Assembly: GCA_028290125.1 (NCBI GenBank)
Contig: JAQGKM010000028.1
Location: 1-20,117 of the forward strand
Source: Hyphomicrobiales bacterium
Lineage (GTDB): Bacteria; Pseudomonadota; Alphaproteobacteria; Rhizobiales; Beijerinckiaceae
Direction: 5' to 3'
DNA length: 20,117 bases
In this document: piece by piece, positions 14,166 to 20,117 of the stretch
Layout of the letters: every line of letters begins with the position of its first letter
Position numbering within the stretch: the stretch's first letter is position 1
The notes under the pieces: generated by a model
Seen by the model: the letters and a program-made list of their open reading frames with translations, nothing else
The model's database searches: none
What the model was told of the DNA's origin: nothing
Program-made: the position numbers and the translations under genes

Positions 14166-14953
14166 GCTTCGTCCTGTTGCAGGAAAGCTGCCACCAGAGC
14201 GCGCATCCGCGCAGCGCCCGCCGTCGCGACCCGCTTGGTCTCGGCATGGTGGGGCGCGCCGCCCGAAACGCCTGCAGCGTGATTTGTGACGAGCGAGACC
14301 GCGACGACGCGCAGGCCCAGGTGCCGCGCAAGAATGGCCTCCGGAACGGTCGACATGCCGACGAGATCCGCGCCGAGCAGGCCCGCCATGCGGACCTCGG
14401 CGGGCGTTTCGAAAGACGGGCCCGAGAACCACATGTAGACGCCCTCATGCAGGTCGATGCGCGCCGCCGCAGCCGCGCGATGCATGCGCGCGCGCAGATC
14501 GGGATCGTAGGCGTCGACCATCGGAACGAAGCGCGCATCGCCGCTGACGCCGATGAGCGGATTGGCGCCGCTGAAATTGATGTGGTCGCTGAACAGCACC
14601 AGCTCGCCCGGCGCGAGATGCGCGCGCACGCCGCCGGATGCGCAGGTTAGCACGAGCGTGCGCAGACCGCAGGCTGCCAGCGCCTCCAACGCGCCGGCCA
14701 TCGCGCGGGCGTCGCCATGCTCGTAGTAATGCGCGCGGCCGAGCAGGAATGCGACGCAGCCACGCGCGTCCCGCCGCAACACGAGCGCGCCTTCGTGACC
14801 CGACACGCCGGCCTGCGGAAAGCCCGGCAGGTCGGCATAGGGGATCACGACATCGCCGTCGCCCGCCACGCTAGCAAGCCCGGTGCCCAGCACGACGGCG
14901 GTGTGAATATCGCCTCCCGCCGCCGCACGAAGCCTGTCGGCCGCGAGGGTCAA
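14162..14953 (-). CDS. punA: Purine nucleoside phosphorylase (PunA/XapA type)
   Basis: A 263-residue trimeric-type nucleoside phosphorylase that splits purine nucleosides into base and pentose-1-phosphate. Motifs seen: phosphate loop VVLGTGLASVA near the N-terminus, GRAHYYEHG, FSDHINFSGANPLIG, MWFSGPSFETPAEVRM, GMSTVPEAI and SLVTNHAAG. The last has the Asn that favours 6-oxopurines. Several positions deviate: LGTGLA for the common LGSGLG, Phe for Tyr in GPSYETPAE, and LTCASGG with Cys where Asn is usual (LTNAAGG), so specificity may be shifted. The start is TTG at 14953, overlapping the cdd stop as TTGA, with GGAG at 14961-14964 (7-base spacing). Upstream in-frame sequence is the cdd gene in another frame and is excluded. 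Confidence 0.9.
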   Translation of the reverse strand: MTLAADRLRAAAGGDIHTAVVLGTGLASVAGDGDVVIPYADLPGFPQAGVSGHEGALVLRRDARGCVAFLLGRAHYYEHGDARAMAGALEALAACGLRTLVLTCASGGVRAHLAPGELVLFSDHINFSGANPLIGVSGDARFVPMVDAYDPDLRARMHRAAAAARIDLHEGVYMWFSGPSFETPAEVRMAGLLGADLVGMSTVPEAILARHLGLRVVAVSLVTNHAAGVSGGAPHHAETKRVATAGAARMRALVAAFLQQDEA

Positions 14954-15360
14954 GCGCCGGCTCCGCCGAGATGGCCGGGGCCGAACGCATCTGGCAACAG
15001 CTCGGCCATGCCGTAGCTGCGCCTTTCGCCCGAGACGGCGCCGGCGTGAATGCGCGTGGCGGCATCGGCGAATTCGCGAATGCGCTGCCGGCAGGCGCCG
15101 CAGGGCGTAACCGGCGCGCCGGCGTCGCCCAGAACCGCGATCTCGACGATCCGCCGCTCGCCGCCGGCGATCATGGCGCCGATGGCGTTCTGCTCGGCGC
15201 AGGTGCCTGACGGATAAGCGGCATTCTCCACGTTGCATCCGACATAGAGTCCACCGTCGGAGCCGCGAATGGCTGCGCCCACGGCGAAGCGCGAGTAGGG
15301 CGCATGGGCCCTCGCCCGCACCTGCGCCGCCGCTGCGAACAGCTCGTCGATCCCGCTCAC
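14950..15360 (-). CDS. cdd: Cytidine deaminase
   Basis: A 136-residue homotetramer-type zinc enzyme that deaminates cytidine and deoxycytidine, feeding uridine and deoxyuridine to the phosphorylases downstream. The zinc site is complete: Cys54-Ala-Glu56 in GTCAEQNA (Glu56 is the proton shuttle) and Cys87 and Cys90 in TPCGACRQ. N-terminal APYSRFAVGAA and GCNVENAAYPSG are standard substrate-contact segments. The GTG start at 15360 follows an AGGAGG site by 4 bases. It is the first gene of the minus-strand nucleoside operon. A 111-base gap separates it from the divergent vWA gene and must hold promoters for both directions. Confidence 0.95.
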   Translation of the reverse strand: MSGIDELFAAAAQVRARAHAPYSRFAVGAAIRGSDGGLYVGCNVENAAYPSGTCAEQNAIGAMIAGGERRIVEIAVLGDAGAPVTPCGACRQRIREFADAATRIHAGAVSGERRSYGMAELLPDAFGPGHLGGAGA

Positions 15361-15471
15361 GTCGCCTCCTGCCAAATCACAATTGCACCATGGCACGCCC
15401 GTTTCGCCTTCGCCACATTGCCTTCGGCGCGAAGCATGCGAGACTGGCGTCATCCGCAGAGGAGCAGCCGC
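15361..15471. promoter_or_regulatory. Divergent promoter region between cdd and the vWA gene
   Basis: This 111-base gap separates two gene sets transcribed away from each other, so it should contain both promoters. It includes an AT-richer CAAATCACAATTGCACC near cdd and a small inverted repeat CTTCG-GCG-CGAAG at 15422-15434 on the vWA side that could be an operator or a short mRNA hairpin. No clear -35/-10 pair was found by eye. Confidence 0.45.
15365..15370 (-). promoter_or_regulatory. Ribosome binding site of cdd
   Basis: On the minus strand this reads AGGAGG, a perfect Shine-Dalgarno core, 4 bases before the GTG at 15360. It decides the GTG start; no ATG is available nearby in frame. Confidence 0.75.
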
Positions 15472-16284
15472 ATGGCTTTCCGGCATTCAATCGGCGTCAT
15501 GCTGGCGTCTGTCGCGCTCGCGTTCACCGCGCCCGCGCTGGCGCGAAACGGCGGCACGGAGGTCGATGTCGAACTCGTTCTCGCCGTCGACATCTCCTAC
15601 TCGATGGACACCGAGGAACAGAAGCTCCAGCGCAACGGCTATGTCGAGGCGCTGCGCTCCGAGCAGTTTCTCAACGCGCTGAAATCGGGCGCGACGGGCC
15701 GCATCGCGGTCGTCTATCTGCAATGGGCGTCGGAATACGACCAGGACGTGCTGGCCGAATGGACAGTGATTGACGGGCCCGAAAGCGCCAGCGCCTTCGC
15801 CGACAGACTCGCCAAGGCGCCGTATCGCCGCGCGCAGCGCACGTCGATCTCGGGCGCCATCGACGCCGCCGCGAAACTGTTCGAGAACAACGGCTACAAC
15901 AGCATGCGACAGGTCATCGACGTGTCGGGCGACGGGCCCAACAACAGCGGCCGCCCCGTCGCGGTTGCGCGCGACGAGGCGATTGCGCAGGGCGTCACCA
16001 TCAATGGCCTCCCGCTCGTCGGCATCCGGCCCTACATCAGCCCCGCCGACATCCAGGAGCTCGACATCTATTACGAGGATTGCGTGATCGGCGGCTTCGA
16101 CGCCTTCATGGTGCCGATCCGCGACTCGCGTTCCTTCGTGGAAGCCACGCGCACCAAGCTGGTGCGCGAAATCGCAAGCCTGCCCGCGCCGCCGAAATCG
16201 CCCATCCAGCGTGTCGCTGGACGCGAGCCGCGGATTTCCTGCATGATCGGGGAATCCTTGTGGCGCAACAGGTGGGGCAATTGA
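15472..16284 (+). CDS. Exported DUF1194 protein with von Willebrand factor A-like fold
   Basis: A 270-residue protein with a signal peptide (residues 1-24, hydrophobic core VMLASVALAFTAP, probable cut after ALA before RNGG) and a vWA-like domain over most of the rest. A complete MIDAS metal site can be read: D40-I-S42-Y-S44, then T124 in RTSISGAID, and D150 in IDVSGDG. These ligands suggest Mg2+-dependent protein binding in the periplasm. The family (DUF1194) has no settled function to my knowledge. Two Cys (204, 257) might form a disulfide. The ATG at 15472 has AGAGGAG 7 bases upstream; a longer open frame reaches 15304 but crosses the divergent cdd start and lacks a signal. The stop overlaps the ggt start (TTGA), implying joint translation. 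Confidence 0.88.
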   Translation: MAFRHSIGVMLASVALAFTAPALARNGGTEVDVELVLAVDISYSMDTEEQKLQRNGYVEALRSEQFLNALKSGATGRIAVVYLQWASEYDQDVLAEWTVIDGPESASAFADRLAKAPYRRAQRTSISGAIDAAAKLFENNGYNSMRQVIDVSGDGPNNSGRPVAVARDEAIAQGVTINGLPLVGIRPYISPADIQELDIYYEDCVIGGFDAFMVPIRDSRSFVEATRTKLVREIASLPAPPKSPIQRVAGREPRISCMIGESLWRNRWGN

Positions 16285-18005
16285 AGCTTTCTGCGATCTT
16301 CTTCTGCGCGCTCGTCGTCGCCGCGCCGCTGGCCTATGCGCAAGTTGCGCCCGAACCGATCATTTCGGGTTTCGCCCGCACGCTGCCCGTCACGGCGCGC
16401 AACGGCATGGTCGTGTCGCAGGATGAACAGGCCTCGCGCATCGGCGCGGAGATCATGAAAGCGGGCGGCAATGCGGTGGATGCCGCCGTGGCGACAGGCT
16501 TTGCGCTCGCCGTGACCTTGCCGCGCGCCGGCAATCTCGGTGGCGGCGGCTTCATGCTCGTGCATCTCGCCCAGCAGAAGAAGACGATCGCCATCGACTA
16601 CCGCGAGACTGCGCCCGCCGCCGCGCGCCGCGACATGTTTCTCGACGCCAACGGCAAGTTCGCGCCGGAGAAATCGCAGTCGAGCGGGCTCGCCGTCGGC
16701 ACGCCCGGCACCGTGGCGGGGCTGACGCTCGCGCTTGAACGATACGGCTCGGGCAAGTTCACGCTCGCGCAGCTTCTCGCGCCCGCCATCGCGCTGGCGC
16801 GCGACGGCGTTGCGGTGGAGGGCGATCTCGCGACCTCGCTCGGCGAGATCCGCGCCCGCATCGCGCGCTATCCATCGAGCCGCGCCATCTTCATGCGCGG
16901 CGACGCTCCCTTGCGGGCGGGCGACAGGCTCGTGCAGTCCGATCTGGCGGCATCGCTGGAGCGCATCGCGCGCGACGGCGCGGCTGGCTTCTATCAGGGC
17001 GAGACCGCGCAGAAAATCGTCGCCAGCGTGCAGGGCGCGGGCGGCGCGATGACGCTGGAGGACTTGCGCGATTATCGGGCCGTCGCGCGCGAGCCGGTGC
17101 GCGGCTCCTATCGTGGCCACGACATCGTCTCCATGCCGCCGCCGTCGTCAGGCGGCGTGCATGTCATCCAGATCCTCAACATGCTCGAAGGCTGGCCGCT
17201 CGGCGAACTCGGGCAGAACTCCGCCGCCACGCTGCATCTCATGGCTGAAGCCATGAAGCGCGCCTATGCGGATCGCGAGATCTGGCTCGGCGACCCAGAT
17301 TTCGTGAAAGTGCCGGTCGCGGGCCTGACGTCGAAAACCTATGCGGCGCAGCTCCGCAAGACGATCTCGGCCGATCGCGCGACGCCCTCGCGGGATATTT
17401 CCGCTGGCGACCCCGCGCCTTACGAGAGCGACCAGACTACGCATTATTCCGTGGTCGACAAGGACGGCAACGCCGTCGCCAACACCTACACGCTGAACTT
17501 TTCTTACGGGCTCGGGCTCGTCGCGGACGGCACCGGCATCCTGCTCAACAACGAGCTCGACGATTTCGCCGCCATCGAGGGCGCCGCCAACGCCTTTGGC
17601 TTGCGTGGCGGCGGCGCCAATGCGCCCGAGCCGCGCAAGCGGCCGCTGTCGTCGATGAGCCCAACCATGGTGTTTCGCAACGGCGAGCTGGAGATCGTCA
17701 CCGGCACGCCCGGCGGCTCGCGCATCATCACGACCGTGCTGCAGATCATCTCGAACATGATCGACCACGGCATGAACGCCGCCGAGGCGAGCGAGGCGGT
17801 GCGCGTGCATCATCAATTGTACCCGGAAGAACTGCGCGTCGAACGCGGCCTGTCGATCGACACCATTCGCCTGCTCGAAGCCAAGGGCCATGTCGTGCGC
17901 CAGCAGCGCGCCATGGGCTCGGCGCAGACCATCCACCGCGCGGACGGCGTGCTCTACGGCGCCGCCGACACGCGGCAGGCGGGGACGGCGGCGGTCGGCT
18001 ACTGA
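16281..18005 (+). CDS. ggt: Gamma-glutamyltransferase (Ntn-hydrolase)
   Basis: A 574-residue periplasmic enzyme that hydrolyses or transfers the gamma-glutamyl group of glutathione and related peptides. It is made as a precursor that cuts itself. The signal peptide is MKLSAIFFCALVVAAPLAYA. The large subunit has RAGNLGGGGFML and DYRETAP (Arg108, substrate carboxylate contact). The autoprocessing site lies before T386 in SDQTTHYSVVDKDG; T386 becomes the catalytic N-terminal nucleophile of the small subunit. Downstream are RPLSSMSPTMVF and TGTPGGSRIITT (oxyanion and substrate pockets). The TTG start at 16281 overlaps the preceding stop, with AGGTGG 5 bases upstream; in-frame GTGs at 16260 and 16272 are alternatives that would lengthen the signal peptide. 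The 3' end overlaps convergent deoB by 7 bases. Confidence 0.95.
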   Translation: MKLSAIFFCALVVAAPLAYAQVAPEPIISGFARTLPVTARNGMVVSQDEQASRIGAEIMKAGGNAVDAAVATGFALAVTLPRAGNLGGGGFMLVHLAQQKKTIAIDYRETAPAAARRDMFLDANGKFAPEKSQSSGLAVGTPGTVAGLTLALERYGSGKFTLAQLLAPAIALARDGVAVEGDLATSLGEIRARIARYPSSRAIFMRGDAPLRAGDRLVQSDLAASLERIARDGAAGFYQGETAQKIVASVQGAGGAMTLEDLRDYRAVAREPVRGSYRGHDIVSMPPPSSGGVHVIQILNMLEGWPLGELGQNSAATLHLMAEAMKRAYADREIWLGDPDFVKVPVAGLTSKTYAAQLRKTISADRATPSRDISAGDPAPYESDQTTHYSVVDKDGNAVANTYTLNFSYGLGLVADGTGILLNNELDDFAAIEGAANAFGLRGGGANAPEPRKRPLSSMSPTMVFRNGELEIVTGTPGGSRIITTVLQIISNMIDHGMNAAEASEAVRVHHQLYPEELRVERGLSIDTIRLLEAKGHVVRQQRAMGSAQTIHRADGVLYGAADTRQAGTAAVGY

Positions 18006-19222
18006 TCCTGCTGCCAGGCCTTGCCGGTCTTGGTCGGCGCGAGGCCCAGGTGATGCGCGACGCTGGCGCCGATGTCGGCGAAAGTCGGCCGCGCGCCGAG
18101 TTCACGCGGGGCGATGTCGGGCCCGAAGGCCAGCACCGGAACCTGCTCGCGCGTGTGGTCGGTGCCGGACCAGGTCGGGTCGTTGCCGTGGTCGGCGGTG
18201 AGCACGCAGAGATCGCCGGGGCGCAGCGCCGCCAGCAGTTCGGGAATGCGCGCATCGAAGCGCTCCAGCCCCGCCGCATAGCCAGCCACATTGCGACGGT
18301 GGCCGAAATCGGTGTCGAGATCGACGTAATTGGCGAAGGCGAAACCGCCGTCCGGCAGCGACTTCACCGTTTCCACCGTCATGGAAAAATGGTCCATGTC
18401 GTCGCGGCCCTTCAGCTCCGTTCCGGTGTTGCGGTGCCCGAAGATGTCGCCGATCTTGCCGATCGAGACGATGGCGCGCCCGCCTTCCGCGGCCCGGTCG
18501 AAGATCGACCCGTGTGGCGGCGGCAGTGAAAAGTCCTTGCGGTACTGCGTTCTTTTGTATGTCGCCGGCGAGGTTCCGACGAACGGCCGGGCGATGATGC
18601 GGCCGATGTGGAGCGGATCGCACAGGCGCCGCGCGATGGCGCAGACTTCGTAGAGCCGTTCGCGCCCGAAGCTCTCCTCATGCGCGGCGATCTGCAGCAC
18701 GGAGTCGATCGACGTGTAGACGATCGGCTTGCCGGTGCGCACATGCTCGTCGCCGAGCTCTTCGATGATCGCCGTGCCGGACGCATGGCTGTTGCCGATC
18801 ACGCCGGGCAGCCGCGCCTCGCGCACCAGATCGGCGATCAGGGATTCAGGAATGGCGGGCGTCGCATCGGGAAAATACCCCCAGGTGAAATCGGCGGGGG
18901 CGCCGGCGATCTCCCAATGGCCCGAGGGCGTGTCCTTGCCGAGCGACTGCTCGATGGCCGTGCCCCAGGCGCAGGATGCGCGGCCGCTGAAACCCGGCGG
19001 CAGGCGCCCGGTTGCGAGCCGCGCGACGGCGCCGAGGCCGAGCGCGTCGAGGTTGGGCATGCGCAACGGGCCGGCGCGCAGGCCCGCCACATCGGCGTGA
19101 CCGGCGGCGCAGCGTTCAGCAATATGACCCAGCGTATCAGCGCCGACATCGCCGAAGCTCTGTGCGTCGGGCGCATTGCCGCAACCGAAGGAGTCGAGAA
19201 CGAGAATGAGCGCGCGGCTCAT
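17999..19222 (-). CDS. deoB: Phosphopentomutase DeoB
   Basis: A 407-residue Mn2+-dependent enzyme of the alkaline-phosphatase superfamily that interconverts (deoxy)ribose-1- and -5-phosphate, linking the nucleoside phosphorylases to DeoC and the pentose pathway. Motifs: RALILVLDSFGCGNAPDA (D10 metal ligand), GKDTPSGHWEIAG with T98 as the phosphorylated Thr, GNSHASGTAIIEELG, ANYVDLDTDFGHRRNVAGY and LTADHGNDPTWSGTDHTRE (metal ligands). Length is usual. The ATG at 19222 overlaps the stop of the upstream yejF gene as ATGA and has only a weak ribosome binding site, so it is probably translated by coupling. It is separated from the other nucleoside genes by the oppositely oriented vWA-ggt pair. Confidence 0.96.
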   Translation of the reverse strand: MSRALILVLDSFGCGNAPDAQSFGDVGADTLGHIAERCAAGHADVAGLRAGPLRMPNLDALGLGAVARLATGRLPPGFSGRASCAWGTAIEQSLGKDTPSGHWEIAGAPADFTWGYFPDATPAIPESLIADLVREARLPGVIGNSHASGTAIIEELGDEHVRTGKPIVYTSIDSVLQIAAHEESFGRERLYEVCAIARRLCDPLHIGRIIARPFVGTSPATYKRTQYRKDFSLPPPHGSIFDRAAEGGRAIVSIGKIGDIFGHRNTGTELKGRDDMDHFSMTVETVKSLPDGGFAFANYVDLDTDFGHRRNVAGYAAGLERFDARIPELLAALRPGDLCVLTADHGNDPTWSGTDHTREQVPVLAFGPDIAPRELGARPTFADIGASVAHHLGLAPTKTGKAWQQDQ

Positions 19223-20117
19223 GCGCCGGTCGCCACGGCGGCGGCTTCGATCGAGAAGGCGGCGGCGAACAGCGCGCGCGTGTATTCGGTTTTCGGATGC
19301 GCAAAGATTTCGGTCGCGGGCCCGGCTTCCACCACCTTGCCGTGGCGCATGACGATCAACTCGCTCGCCAGCGCACGCACGACTTTCAGGTCGTGACTGA
19401 TGAAGAGGTAGGCGAGATTGCGCCGCTTCTGCAGGTCGCGCAGGAGATCGACGATCTGCGCCTGCACCGACATGTCGAGCGCCGAGGTCGGCTCGTCGAG
19501 CACGACGAACTTCGGGTCGAGCGCCATGGCGCGCGCAATCGCGATGCGCTGGCGCTGGCCGCCAGAAAATTCATGCGGGTAGCGATCCATCGACGAGGGA
19601 TCGAGACCGGTGTCGGCGAGCGCGCGTGCGACGATCTCGCGGCGCTGCGCGGCGCTAAGGCCGTTGTCTTGCACCAACAGACCCTCTTCCACGATGTCGG
19701 CGACCGACATGCGGGGCGAGAGCGAACCGTAGGGATCCTGAAACACGATCTGCATGTCGCGCCGCAGCGGCCGCATGGCTTTTGAATCGAAGCCGTCGAT
19801 GCGTTGGCCAAGATAGGCGATCGGCCCTTCCGAGCGGATCAGCCGCAACAGCGCGAGGCCGAGCGTCGTCTTGCCGGAGCCCGATTCTCCGACGACTCCG
19901 ACGGTCTGGCCTTCGCGCACGGTGAGCGAAATGCCATCGACCGCCTTCACATGTCCGATCGTGCGGCGAAGGAAGCCGCGCTTGATCGGGAACCACACCT
20001 TGATGTCGTCGCCGGTGACGATGGGCGCCGCATCCGGGTTGCTCGGCGCAGGCATGCCTTTGGGTTCGGCGGCGAGAAGCGCGCGTGTGTAGGGATGCTG
20101 CGGAGCGTCGAACACCG
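19219..20117 (-). CDS. yejF: Peptide ABC transporter ATP-binding protein YejF, C-terminal part (5' end outside window)
   Basis: About 299 residues of a fused double-ATPase subunit of a YejABEF-type peptide importer. The visible part begins in the tail of the first ATPase (FDAPQHPYTRALLAAEPKG) and continues into the complete second one: Walker A GVVGESGSGKTTLG, Q-loop VFQDPYGSLSPRM, signature EFSGGQRQRIAIARA, Walker B FVVLDEPTSALD and the switch His in FISHD. The linker KVWFPIKRGFLRR and the order of parts match E. coli YejF better than the single-domain DppD/DppF proteins. The frame stays open to the right edge, so the rest of the gene, and probably yejE, yejB and yejA, lie outside. The stop overlaps the deoB start by ATGA. 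Confidence 0.92.
   Translation of the reverse strand, partial: VFDAPQHPYTRALLAAEPKGMPAPSNPDAAPIVTGDDIKVWFPIKRGFLRRTIGHVKAVDGISLTVREGQTVGVVGESGSGKTTLGLALLRLIRSEGPIAYLGQRIDGFDSKAMRPLRRDMQIVFQDPYGSLSPRMSVADIVEEGLLVQDNGLSAAQRREIVARALADTGLDPSSMDRYPHEFSGGQRQRIAIARAMALDPKFVVLDEPTSALDMSVQAQIVDLLRDLQKRRNLAYLFISHDLKVVRALASELIVMRHGKVVEAGPATEIFAHPKTEYTRALFAAAFSIEAAAVATGA

Noticed and set aside
12219..14282. A 687-codon open frame on the plus strand across deoA and deoC
   Set aside because: It lies wholly antisense to two well-recognised enzymes. Its translation is rich in Arg, His, Asp and Ala without any recognisable domain, as expected for the complement of high-GC genes.
15380..15393. Near-palindrome around CACAATTGCACC as an operator for the nucleoside operon
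   Set aside because: The symmetry is imperfect and short, and it resembles neither a DeoR nor a CytR site closely enough to report as a feature.
18050..18529. Plus-strand open frame opposite deoB
   Set aside because: It is antisense to a complete phosphopentomutase, with no motif or plausible start signal.

Overview
The window is GC-rich, densely coded chromosomal DNA from an alphaproteobacterium, most likely of the Hyphomicrobiales (Rhizobiales) type. This rests on the style of the encoded proteins (MutS, an ExoC/NoeK-like phosphohexomutase, a Cpa/Tad pilus locus, a YejF transporter), on the strong G/C bias at third codon positions, and on two sites resembling the binding box of CtrA, a cell-cycle regulator restricted to alphaproteobacteria. 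No rRNA, tRNA, CRISPR array, insertion sequence or phage gene is visible. No gap between genes exceeds about 240 bases.

Layout, left to right. (1) The 3' two thirds of mutS (+), cut by the window edge. (2) A monocistronic phosphomannomutase/phosphoglucomutase (+) closed by a textbook intrinsic terminator. (3) A Tad/Flp pilus locus (+): two tandem 53-residue Flp pilins, the prepilin peptidase cpaA, then cpaE, cpaF, tadB and tadC. The usual cpaB, cpaC (secretin) and cpaD genes between cpaA and cpaE are absent. CtrA-like boxes lie upstream of the first pilin and upstream of cpaA. (4) An M17 aminopeptidase, a small MarR-type regulator and a cytoplasmic-looking SH3b/NlpC-P60 cysteine peptidase (+), tightly packed. 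(5) A nucleoside catabolism operon on the minus strand, transcribed cdd, purine nucleoside phosphorylase, deoC, deoA, with overlapping or near-overlapping junctions. (6) An exported vWA-fold (DUF1194) protein and an exported gamma-glutamyltransferase (+), overlapping by a TTGA junction. (7) On the minus strand again, deoB, coupled by ATGA to a yejF peptide-transporter ATPase that runs off the right edge.

How the genes fit together. The pilus block supplies the pilin, its processing enzyme, the ATPase, the localisation factor and the two inner-membrane platform proteins. It would need an outer-membrane channel from elsewhere in the genome. The nucleoside block converts cytidine/deoxycytidine to uridine/deoxyuridine (Cdd), splits nucleosides to pentose-1-phosphate (PNP, DeoA), isomerises this to pentose-5-phosphate (DeoB) and cleaves deoxyribose-5-phosphate to glyceraldehyde-3-phosphate and acetaldehyde (DeoC). 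DeoB is separated from the other four by the oppositely oriented vWA-ggt pair. The YejF ATPase, NlpC/P60 peptidase, M17 aminopeptidase and gamma-glutamyltransferase could all act on short or murein-derived peptides. That link is an inference from families and proximity.

I see no wholly unknown multi-gene system. The strongest leads are the split Tad locus with its two CtrA-like boxes, the possible self-masking pilin leader, the vWA-ggt pair inside the nucleoside genes, and the loose peptide-handling neighbourhood.
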